Shown here piece after piece: positions 14,901-22,589 of a stretch of DNA of 40,586 nt. Within the stretch, counting starts at the first letter, position 1, and every line of letters begins with the position of its first letter. The translations under genes and the position numbers were made by a program. Source of the DNA: a virus; the IMG/VR virus record IMGVR_UViG_3300031975_000540, positions 1 through 40,586 of that record; one strand, written 5' to 3'. The notes under the pieces were generated by a model, which searched no databases, had not been told where the DNA came from, and was given only the letters and a program-made list of their open reading frames with translations.

Positions 14901-17900
14901 TCCCGGAGGGCTTCTTTCTCCGAAGGCAGCAGCAACTTCAGATGCTGTGCGACGACGAGATTCAACAACCTCATCCTGTTGCATACTCTCATCTGGCTTT
15001 ACTGCGTTTTCTTTTGGCTTGTATCTTTCATTGATCTCTTGGTTTTCTGTCCAGCCATACCTTTCTGAGAAGTCTTTATCGACTGCATCAATTCTGGGCT
15101 GTAACCTACGGATGATATCTTCAACCCTTCGCTGTAGATCGGGTGAGATTTCTCCAAGACTTTCGATATAACTTTCGCCATTTTTATTTACCTTCCAATC
15201 GTTACCTAAGTATCCAGCTTGAGCGGCGAACCTTCCCGCTGTGGCTGACTCTCCGTTAGCAAACTCCATGTTGGTTAATGCTTTGATAACCATGTTGTTA
15301 AAGTCATTGTTATCGACTTCTAAGTAATCAAAGTTTATTAGCCTAGCTCCTGAGTCTGACCCTATGGGGTTATACTCTCCGTGACCAGAATACTCTTTCA
15401 TTATCTCAGCAAGATTTGCAGTCTCTTCTTCAGTAAACGGCCTGCCAATATCTATCTCAATACCGTTAAGATCACCTTTCCTTAAACCCTTATCGTAAAA
15501 TGGTCGATGATATCCAACGCCATCCTGTTTCATAAGCACGCCACGAACCGCAGCGTAAGCTTTTATTAAGTCTTCTGACGAAGGTTCTATCTCAAAGGCA
15601 GGTGCATTAACTTTGTATCTTTTAGGAGAGACTACTTGCGTTTGAGTGCCCGGAGAAACCCTGTCCTCAAAATATCCCGGAGCTTCAAAATCTCCCGGAG
15701 AAAGAACCCCAAGCTCAAGAGCAGCAATATCATTGCCCTCTTCGTTAAGGAATGCCTTCGATATTTGCACATGATAATCTTGTAACTCTGGATATTGAGC
15801 ATCAAATATCTCCCTAAGGTGACCAGATGTAGCTCCCGGAATGCTTTCCCAGCTTACCTGTGCAAGGTTATTCCTAGCAGCATCGCTGTAATCAAACTTA
15901 GCTTGATCCTTTTCTGCGCCTGTCGGATCATACTTCATGGCCTCATTAAGCCATGTCTGTCTATGCTTTTCTGGATCTAAAAGAACCCTTGTTTTCTTCT
16001 TGGTCTTTGGATCTACCTCATACTTCATGTACCCCTTTCGTTGAGATATCTTTTCCGTCTTGGCCTTGACCATCTTGTTTTCAGTACGCGCTTTCATAGC
16101 AACCCATACTGCAGCCTGAACCTGTTGAGGTTCCCAGCCCAATTCATTAGCCAGACTTTTTACTTCATTCTCAACGAAGGTATATTGAGCATCTGTTGGT
16201 GAGTCGCCCATAAAACCAAAGGCTCTCATCATCCATATGTCTGTAGTTACGCCTTGCTCGATAGTGGCATCAATCTCTCGCATGACGTTGTTGTAGAAGT
16301 TGTTTGTCTTCCTACCTTCCCATTCCCCGCCAGCAAATACATCCTCTAACGCCTTACTCATCCAACCGGGATACATGCCCGTCTTGATTGGTTGACCTGC
16401 ACGGTTCTGATAATAAGCTTGAACGGCATAGTTAAAGTTGCTTGGTACAGGAGTTTGCGGAGATGTAATTGCTATTGCTTGAGCAAGTTTATTTGCCTCT
16501 TCCCTGTTACCGCCTGTGATGTTTAGCAAAGCTTTTCCACTTTGCTCATACCAGAACCGGCCACCTTCTCCCTCTTCTGCCAAGCCTTTTATAGATCTTC
16601 TGAGGGCTCCTAACTTTTGAGGCGTATTAAGTTCTTTGGGTGCGCCAACATACTGACCAGTCTTAGTTCTCTTAAGATCTTTTTTCTTTGAGAATAAGAT
16701 GTCGTCTTCGTATTCGTAACCTTGAGGAACTCCTGATGGATCATACTGAGCGTAGACACCCTTAATATCTGAGGGTTTAAAGACTGCAATTCCAGTAGAC
16801 CCAAGAGGCCCAAGAGTGTCACCATCAGCAAACTCGTTAGAAAGTTCTTCGTTTAGTCCGTATTCATAGTCAACGTAGGAATCGTATCCCGCGCTGCGAA
16901 TAAATGGAGCCAACTGTTCTAGCTCTGCAAAAGCAACTTCTCTTGGGTTTGCAAAAATATCTTCTACTATAGATGAAAGCTGATCTCTTCTAACTTCCAT
17001 GATAGATTTTTTAGTAGCAACATCATCAGGATCATAAGACATTTTAGCCATTTGGTTGCTTACATATTCCTCGTAATAAGGATTGGAGAGATTGTCTATC
17101 TCATCTTGCAAAACCTGAAGCTCGTCTTCGGGGTCTCGTTCTCTAGAAATTTTTCCTGCGTCAAAAGATTTTCCTTTCCTCAGGTAAACGGGATAGACAG
17201 CGGGACTTTCATCTGATTTTAGAAACGCACTCCCGTATTCATCGCTCCTTGAAAATCGATTTGCAAAATCTACGTTTGAAGTAAAATGACCAGCTATTAA
17301 ATTATCAGTACCTCCCATGCTAGCGGTGACGTTAGAAAGGTCGCTTCTGAATTTTTTAATATCCCCTGCTACAGTCCCATGATAATAAGGAGTCTCAGTG
17401 TCAAAGCCTTGCTCTGCTGCTCTATCTCTTTGCCTTGAAGCAGCTATCTCTTCCTCTCCAGTTTGCGGAGTAAGATTCCTAACATCGCGGTACAGGCCTA
17501 TACCCCTTTCGGGAACAGCGCCTAACTTTTTCTCTGTAGACTTAAGCGTTCTTATTTGATCTCTTTCTCTTGAGCCAACTTCTCCCTTCTCAAGCCTAGA
17601 CAAAACATCATCGAAGCTTTGGAATCCGGTTCCGTTAAGAGCGTTGCCTGTTTTCTCAAAGAAGTTATACATCCTATCGACTAAAGTCTTAGGCTTCCCA
17701 GTAACAAACTTCTTATCTTTTCGCGCATACCTAATAAGCTCGGCAACAGCTTCTTCCATCTGGCCAACAGCAGATAAGTTTTCATATCTTGATTGAACAT
17801 CATTGAAGAACGTAACGTTTCCAGTTCCCGGAACAGCTTTTTTTCTTGCTAAATTTTCTAGCAAGCGCCATTCTTTATCTGTCCACAAGTCTAAGTTCCT

Positions 17901-20552
17901 AACGCCATGAACAACCTCATGGTTTAAGATGTCAGCTAATGCTTCTCTTCTGGACTCTGGCGTTTGATCTCTAGCTGTTTGTTTAATCCTATCGAGAGCA
18001 AGAAAAACAGTGTTTGCCCTTGGCTTATAGTAGCCCTCAACATTTGGATCAGCTCTTTCTTCTGGTTTTCCGGTAAGGATTACCTCGCCTTCTCTAGTAA
18101 CAGGGCCAATCTTTAACTCGTCGAGAACCCTAACTCGGATGTCATCTAAACCCATGCCCCTTAAGTCTTCACTAAGAAGCTTTTCTAATTGGGCAGCATC
18201 CTCTGAGACTGTTTCTTTATATGGCTTAATTTCTGGCTGGTATTGCTCTGGAGATGGCAATGCTGTGCGAGTAGCAACTTCGTCTTTGTCATTGATTAGG
18301 CCAGTGTTCTTCATTGCCTTTTGTAAATCAGAAGCAACTTTTCTCACACGCTTAGTTGAACCAATGTCGCCAAGCTGGCTTTCAATGTTTTCAACAGTGC
18401 CATCACCAGTCTCAGTAACGTACTGAACGGCTGCGTTGTATTGTCCTTGGGTATAAGTCTTTGGTCTAAAGTCAGGAAGAGCTGCCGGCTCCGGAACTAC
18501 AGGAAGTTTTTTAACCTCTTGAACAAGATACATTCGCTGAGAAGGAGTCATCTTGCTTACATCAGGTTCATTAACAATCTTCTCAAACAAGTACTTAACT
18601 TCAGGACTGTTGACATCAGAGACTATGTTTTTTTCATTCAGCACAGTAGACACTTGGTCTAATGTTTGTTTTTGATCCTGATACTCCTGCCTGCTTTGCG
18701 CTAAACGAGCGCCAACAGTACCGAAGTTTTCTATTGTCTCGGTCATATCTGGCGCATTAACGCCAAGCAATACATCAAAAACGTTTGAATATTTGTCGCC
18801 CAATACTTGTCTAGCTTCTTCTAGCGTAAACTCTTGGACTTCGGGAAGGCCTTGCTTTCTTCTTTCAAGGTTTAATTCTTGAGCTGCAGTCAGATTCGAC
18901 AGGTCTCGGTAAAGTTTTTTACCTCTGTCTGTGTATGGCGGGACTCCATACTGAAGAACATGGAGCTGATCTATTGTCTTATCTTCTTGATACGGAGCCT
19001 TTGGGGACTGAGTTGTCCCGGCTGCTTCGTTAAGCACTCCAGAAGTAACAGTAAAACGCTTGGGTCTATTTAATCTTTGACCAATAACATACAAGCTTTC
19101 TGCTTGCTCAGGTGTATACGCCTGCGGAGCAAGATCTAAAGAGTCTATTACGGCTCCGTTAACCTTCCTATTAATCAGCTCTTGATTAAGATTTGCCATC
19201 AAATGAATAGCAGATTCTCTTTCTTGTTCTGGCTGACCAAACTGTTGGCCTGTTTCGGAATGAACAACCTTAAATACTGAGCCGTCAGGAAGCTTCTCTT
19301 CGACAATATCAAACTTACCTGACTCAGGAAAAACTCCACTTTTTTGAATAGCGGCTCTTGCTAACTGGCTAGCATAATCTGCAGCCCTATTAACCATGTT
19401 TGTTTTTCTGCCTGAGTAAGGCTGTGTAGAATCGAATTGAACTTGATCTTGATCAAACGTTTCCATGCCGCTCATTAGCGGAGTGGATGCTTTTACAGCG
19501 TCTTCTTCTGCTAGCCGTTTAGCTTGTTCGGCTCTGTCATAAAGCTCTTGAGAAGCAGCGGCTTCTTCGTCTCGAAAAACTTGCTCTCGTTCTCTTTCAG
19601 CTTCAAGAACAGCTCTTGATCTACGGCGGTTAACGCCGTTAGTCATAGCATCTAATAGCGCACCTGCACCTGCGCCTACAGTAAAGTCATCCCACAAAGA
19701 TTCAGTGTAGTTAACGTTGTCAGAATAGACTCCGTCCTCGATGGCATTCTGCATTAAACTAGCAGCCACCTCTTGAGTTCCTTCTATACCGCCAGTTCTC
19801 AATGCGCTAGTCACAGCATTGAATGCTTCTTCATTCTTCTGGGGGTTTCTAAATCTTCTAATTTTTTTTAAAACTTCAAGAGGAGCAATAGCTTCCGTTG
19901 CACCAACCAATCCTCCAAGAGCTATGGCCAGATCTTCTTGATCAGCGGATACGTCCTCTCCTCTAGCTCTGGCAGCGGCTATCCTATCAGCTTGCTCAGA
20001 AGCACCCGTGCCTACACCGGCAGTAGTGGCACCGGCAGTGGTCGCTATCCTTTGAGCCCTTGCTGCTCCGCCAAGAGCTTTAGCTCCTAAGCCCAAGGCT
20101 CCACCGGGAACAAAGAATGAGCCAATAGATCCAAGGCCTTCGCCAAGTTTTACTAGGTAGTTATCTTTGTATGCGTCACCAACACCAAGACTTTCATTAA
20201 TAGCTTGTTTGCCTTCGTTGGCCAGACGAATTATTTCGTTCTCGTTGCCGCTATCTATTAAGTCTTCAAGGCCTATGAAATCCGTGCCCACATCGGCAAG
20301 CTCTGCTAAACCAGCGCCGGCAGATAGCAAGCCAGATCCAAAGCCCCTGACAACACCTTTACCTACCTCTAAAGGAACGCCTGCGTAATAGTTAACGCCT
20401 TCGGTTTCAGTTTGATCTAACCCAATCTTCTGATAGTACTCGTTAATATCTAAGTCTGGGTAATACTTCGAATGCAGGGCATCGGCAAGATCTTTATCTG
20501 AGGTGTCGTTATATTCAGGATACTGCTGCCTAAAGCTGGATAGCGCACTCAT
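11940..20552 (-). CDS. Giant polyvalent virion protein with protease, ADP-ribosyltransferase-like and LPD38-like parts
   Basis: 2870 residues, last gene of the late operon. Residues 1-40 (SSFRQQYPEYND...LADALHSKYYPDLD) are a short module common at the start of phage ejected proteins. Residues 65-240 are Gly/Ala-rich and hydrophobic. Near 875 is NHEVVHG, a HExxH zinc-protease motif. Near 1054 begins PYYHGTVAGDIKKF, with GHFTS and YPVYLRKG downstream, resembling the ADP-ribosyltransferase domains of polyvalent proteins. From about 1302 comes an uncharacterised domain (AIAITSPQTPVPSN). Near 2307 (NPEFVIGNFSRD) to 2510 is a segment I take for the LPD38-type domain. The C terminus is a coiled coil. 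Polyvalent proteins are thought to be injected with the DNA to modify the host. The individual enzyme activities are inference from short motifs. Confidence 0.75.
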   Translation of the reverse strand: MSALSSFRQQYPEYNDTSDKDLADALHSKYYPDLDINEYYQKIGLDQTETEGVNYYAGVPLEVGKGVVRGFGSGLLSAGAGLAELADVGTDFIGLEDLIDSGNENEIIRLANEGKQAINESLGVGDAYKDNYLVKLGEGLGSIGSFFVPGGALGLGAKALGGAARAQRIATTAGATTAGVGTGASEQADRIAAARARGEDVSADQEDLAIALGGLVGATEAIAPLEVLKKIRRFRNPQKNEEAFNAVTSALRTGGIEGTQEVAASLMQNAIEDGVYSDNVNYTESLWDDFTVGAGAGALLDAMTNGVNRRRSRAVLEAEREREQVFRDEEAAASQELYDRAEQAKRLAEEDAVKASTPLMSGMETFDQDQVQFDSTQPYSGRKTNMVNRAADYASQLARAAIQKSGVFPESGKFDIVEEKLPDGSVFKVVHSETGQQFGQPEQERESAIHLMANLNQELINRKVNGAVIDSLDLAPQAYTPEQAESLYVIGQRLNRPKRFTVTSGVLNEAAGTTQSPKAPYQEDKTIDQLHVLQYGVPPYTDRGKKLYRDLSNLTAAQELNLERRKQGLPEVQEFTLEEARQVLGDKYSNVFDVLLGVNAPDMTETIENFGTVGARLAQSRQEYQDQKQTLDQVSTVLNEKNIVSDVNSPEVKYLFEKIVNEPDVSKMTPSQRMYLVQEVKKLPVVPEPAALPDFRPKTYTQGQYNAAVQYVTETGDGTVENIESQLGDIGSTKRVRKVASDLQKAMKNTGLINDKDEVATRTALPSPEQYQPEIKPYKETVSEDAAQLEKLLSEDLRGMGLDDIRVRVLDELKIGPVTREGEVILTGKPEERADPNVEGYYKPRANTVFLALDRIKQTARDQTPESRREALADILNHEVVHGVRNLDLWTDKEWRLLENLARKKAVPGTGNVTFFNDVQSRYENLSAVGQMEEAVAELIRYARKDKKFVTGKPKTLVDRMYNFFEKTGNALNGTGFQSFDDVLSRLEKGEVGSRERDQIRTLKSTEKKLGAVPERGIGLYRDVRNLTPQTGEEEIAASRQRDRAAEQGFDTETPYYHGTVAGDIKKFRSDLSNVTASMGGTDNLIAGHFTSNVDFANRFSRSDEYGSAFLKSDESPAVYPVYLRKGKSFDAGKISRERDPEDELQVLQDEIDNLSNPYYEEYVSNQMAKMSYDPDDVATKKSIMEVRRDQLSSIVEDIFANPREVAFAELEQLAPFIRSAGYDSYVDYEYGLNEELSNEFADGDTLGPLGSTGIAVFKPSDIKGVYAQYDPSGVPQGYEYEDDILFSKKKDLKRTKTGQYVGAPKELNTPQKLGALRRSIKGLAEEGEGGRFWYEQSGKALLNITGGNREEANKLAQAIAITSPQTPVPSNFNYAVQAYYQNRAGQPIKTGMYPGWMSKALEDVFAGGEWEGRKTNNFYNNVMREIDATIEQGVTTDIWMMRAFGFMGDSPTDAQYTFVENEVKSLANELGWEPQQVQAAVWVAMKARTENKMVKAKTEKISQRKGYMKYEVDPKTKKKTRVLLDPEKHRQTWLNEAMKYDPTGAEKDQAKFDYSDAARNNLAQVSWESIPGATSGHLREIFDAQYPELQDYHVQISKAFLNEEGNDIAALELGVLSPGDFEAPGYFEDRVSPGTQTQVVSPKRYKVNAPAFEIEPSSEDLIKAYAAVRGVLMKQDGVGYHRPFYDKGLRKGDLNGIEIDIGRPFTEEETANLAEIMKEYSGHGEYNPIGSDSGARLINFDYLEVDNNDFNNMVIKALTNMEFANGESATAGRFAAQAGYLGNDWKVNKNGESYIESLGEISPDLQRRVEDIIRRLQPRIDAVDKDFSERYGWTENQEINERYKPKENAVKPDESMQQDEVVESRRRTASEVAAAFGERSPPGTIMHSVDNSPEVQEALIDQEILGEPFSLQTKGYSFGDKFIYQVADKLVGLKDAEAKINKYRQSLGLKPLSAKESAYIGEESIAGILGNKMRNFQEEKKKPLAKKIADSGYSLDEVDEFLILRHAIERNQKIAARDNQRDVEINPGSGKLKTGQTLTNSFVKRKMKERYDMDWDDATGTWTGGNARAKRLMDVAADVDAIVNDTIGFTVEGGLLDNDSAEAIRTAYKYYAPLRGKDIEDDYAETAIIGSSISTKGKEFLRAMGRESAAQSPLGHVLLNAERAMARGVKNKQFGERLVDLIRNNPDEDFWRVISPEDPRYMRAFEKKFTYVGNDKDLQGQAFNEIPKGADKKDYIQKIVLKRDNLGPGFDQDLIGIKLDGKQVYVELADKRLRDAILGMDGGTADNIIRKFGVVNRFLSMVNTSLNPEFVIGNFSRDVQTAVFNILGEQDMSMGKAKDQKLVAKVLKDVIPSMGTFYKGSRRYSTKDGTFKGNLFGMSPKDQADFKEFMEAGAKADWFHSRSPEDQFKTVQSMIEMANGTFKGNFQRRFQNVMQFVEDSNAAVENAVRLSTFKASRDELLNAGVPRSEAVAQAASLAKNLTINFNRKGNAGDLINAIYLFFNASVQGTANFARGLFGPKMNPFSPEASRVKQGAVTSLIMFGALSALRAEEESEENPETGRSYYSEIPNYIKERNIVVMAEDGKDYYTIPLPYGYNVFHVLGQNVFEMSNGHMSPMKATSNITSAFLGSFSPVEFSSPAPTITQPFVEIAKNENFFGSPIYRENFPTGTQVPESQLSMSTTKTPFRWMANLANSLTGGNEQEPGAVDISPDVLEHLAEFMFGGAGSFFTRNLNAIEKWQKGEDLEVREMPFIRRIKGEPNERASMSDFYERKVKLEQKEARLEALKGSERLAYRRSNADYLRTLRDLEIAEKQLRSLRQQRNKLKELAARSPANALKYGKAEEEIYDKMNSIYNRFNKAYDYKVGRTK

Positions 20553-20555
20553 AAT

Positions 20556-22589
20556 TTAGTTTGTCAGATTAAGGTTAAGAGGATCTTTGTTATTTGCTGT
20601 TAAACCAGCTTGACCCGGCATTGGGCCTGTAAGAAGCCCTTGCCCTGACGCAGATTCAAGAGTCAAAAATCTTCCCGCAATAGCTTGAACCGTGTCTCCT
20701 ATTTGCTGAGGTGTTGCCTCTGGATTTTCAAGCTTCCAGTTTTCAATGGCTGTTCGAATAGGCTCTTGAACCAATTGAATTATTTGTCTATTTAAAGCTC
20801 GACCACTTTGTTTTTCTAAATCTTGATATCTCAAAATGGTAGCTTGCTTAACGACTGCATCCATTGCCGAATCTCTTTTGTCTTTATCTTTGGCATACAA
20901 AGAATCAGCCGCCTTCATTTCAATACCGGCTCTAGCTACGGCAGCATCAGCATCCATGCCTGCGGCTTGGAACTCTCTTGCTCTTTGATCTCCGTAGTCC
21001 CTAGCTGCCAAGCCAACCTTCCTGTCATAGTCAGCTAAAGCAACTTCTTGTCCTTTCAAAGCTAAATTCATTTGAGCTTCTTTACCAGCCATTTCCATTC
21101 TTCTGGCCAATTGACTTTCAGCAGAAGCTTCAGATCTTGCTTGTTTCATTATTTCAGAACTGACCCTGCTAGCTCCTCTTAATCCTGAAGAAACACTACC
21201 TTCTGCAAGCCCTGCTCCTAGCTCCATCAAAGCATAAGCGCCAGCATCTCTCTTCGCATCTTCTTTTATTTTGGCAGCTCGACGTTCTGCTTCAGTTATA
21301 AGCTTTGAGTAGTCAGGCTTTAGTGAAGTAAAGTCCGTCGAAGGTTGTTCAAACTGTTTAATTAAATCTGCAAACCCGGACGTATTTGTTTTAAGTGCAT
21401 CAGATATTCTTGTTGATTCACCTAAAGTCTTTAAAGCTCCGCTGTAATCAGGCGAATCAACACCACCAAGTTGATTGCCAACTTGTGCAATCAAAGAGCC
21501 ATAAGTTACAAGAGAATCGCTTTTATTTTTGCCTAAATCTTCACTAACTTTTTGATTAGCGCCTGTATCACTTGCACCCGCATCAATAAGGGTTTGATCT
21601 AATTGCGTTGCGTTGCGGCCGCTGCCTACTTTCTTAGCATCAGTTACTATTGCTTGGTTATTATCAGGAGTTGCCAATTGCAATAGGCTTTCTCTTTGCT
21701 GATCTCTGTTAGCAAAAATAGCATCTCTGTCAAGAAGAAGACCAGACTTAAAAGGCACAGGAGAACGATCAAGTTCCAGCGCCTCTTGCTCAGCAAAAAA
21801 CTCCTGTTGAGCTTTATTTTCTCCAGATTGTTCTTCGGCCATAGCCAGCAAGTCTTCTGTTGTTGTGACTCCTTGGCCAGCCTTGTTAAAGAGTTGAGAA
21901 ATCGCTGAGTCCCCGTATATTGGGTGCGGTTTTCCAGCAGCGTTAGCAGCAGATATCTCCGCCCTAGTCATTCCAGAACTTTCTTCTTGCTCTGGATATA
22001 AAGCCTGTGTAATTGCAGAGTTACCATACAAAGGATGGCTTCTTGCTAGCTCGGCTGTTGAGATTGGGGCCGCAAGATTTTCTAATTGATTGGCCGTAAG
22101 CTCTAAATCCCCAACAGTAGAAGGTGTCTGTTGACCAGCATACATACGAATAACCCCGCCAGCCGCCATCCCTTGAGGAGGCATTCCCATCGGAGGTTGT
22201 GGGGGCATAGGCATTTGCTGAGGCATAGGCATCGGAGGTTGTTGTGGCATCCCCATTGGAGGCTGAGGAGGCATCCCCGTCTGTTGCGGCATCGGCCCTT
22301 GAGGAGGCATTCCTCCCTGAGGAGGAGGCATTCCCGGCCCCTGCTGAGGCGGTTGACCGGGAGGCTGCTGACCTATGTCTGCAATTCCACCGCTAAGTAT
22401 TTGCTCTTTTACAGTGCCTTGTGCAGGTTGATCTTCCGGTTTGGAAAACCTTTTCCTCATGTCTTGTCTTCTTTGTATTTCAGAAACAACGAGGTACTGC
22501 GGTAACTGTCCACTCGGACGTTGGGCTTCTTGCATCAAAGCTTGGTCTGGTAACCCTTTGATTAAATCTTCTTGTTCAAATATGTTCAT
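20556..22589 (-). CDS. Internal virion-like protein with a Pro/Met/Gln/Gly repeat region
   Basis: 677 residues. Residues 75-150 are a low-complexity run of PP-Q-GM and PMPQQ words, ending at AAGGVIRMYAGQ, a phrase I associate with internal proteins of marine podovirus-like phages. The remainder is charged and helical, with a long Ala/Arg/Glu-rich stretch (residues about 430-560) likely to form coiled coils. It lies 3 bp from the polyvalent gene and overlaps the upstream gene by 1 bp (TAATG). The likely role is an ejected core protein, judged from position and composition only. Confidence 0.6.
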   Translation of the reverse strand: MNIFEQEDLIKGLPDQALMQEAQRPSGQLPQYLVVSEIQRRQDMRKRFSKPEDQPAQGTVKEQILSGGIADIGQQPPGQPPQQGPGMPPPQGGMPPQGPMPQQTGMPPQPPMGMPQQPPMPMPQQMPMPPQPPMGMPPQGMAAGGVIRMYAGQQTPSTVGDLELTANQLENLAAPISTAELARSHPLYGNSAITQALYPEQEESSGMTRAEISAANAAGKPHPIYGDSAISQLFNKAGQGVTTTEDLLAMAEEQSGENKAQQEFFAEQEALELDRSPVPFKSGLLLDRDAIFANRDQQRESLLQLATPDNNQAIVTDAKKVGSGRNATQLDQTLIDAGASDTGANQKVSEDLGKNKSDSLVTYGSLIAQVGNQLGGVDSPDYSGALKTLGESTRISDALKTNTSGFADLIKQFEQPSTDFTSLKPDYSKLITEAERRAAKIKEDAKRDAGAYALMELGAGLAEGSVSSGLRGASRVSSEIMKQARSEASAESQLARRMEMAGKEAQMNLALKGQEVALADYDRKVGLAARDYGDQRAREFQAAGMDADAAVARAGIEMKAADSLYAKDKDKRDSAMDAVVKQATILRYQDLEKQSGRALNRQIIQLVQEPIRTAIENWKLENPEATPQQIGDTVQAIAGRFLTLESASGQGLLTGPMPGQAGLTANNKDPLNLNLTN

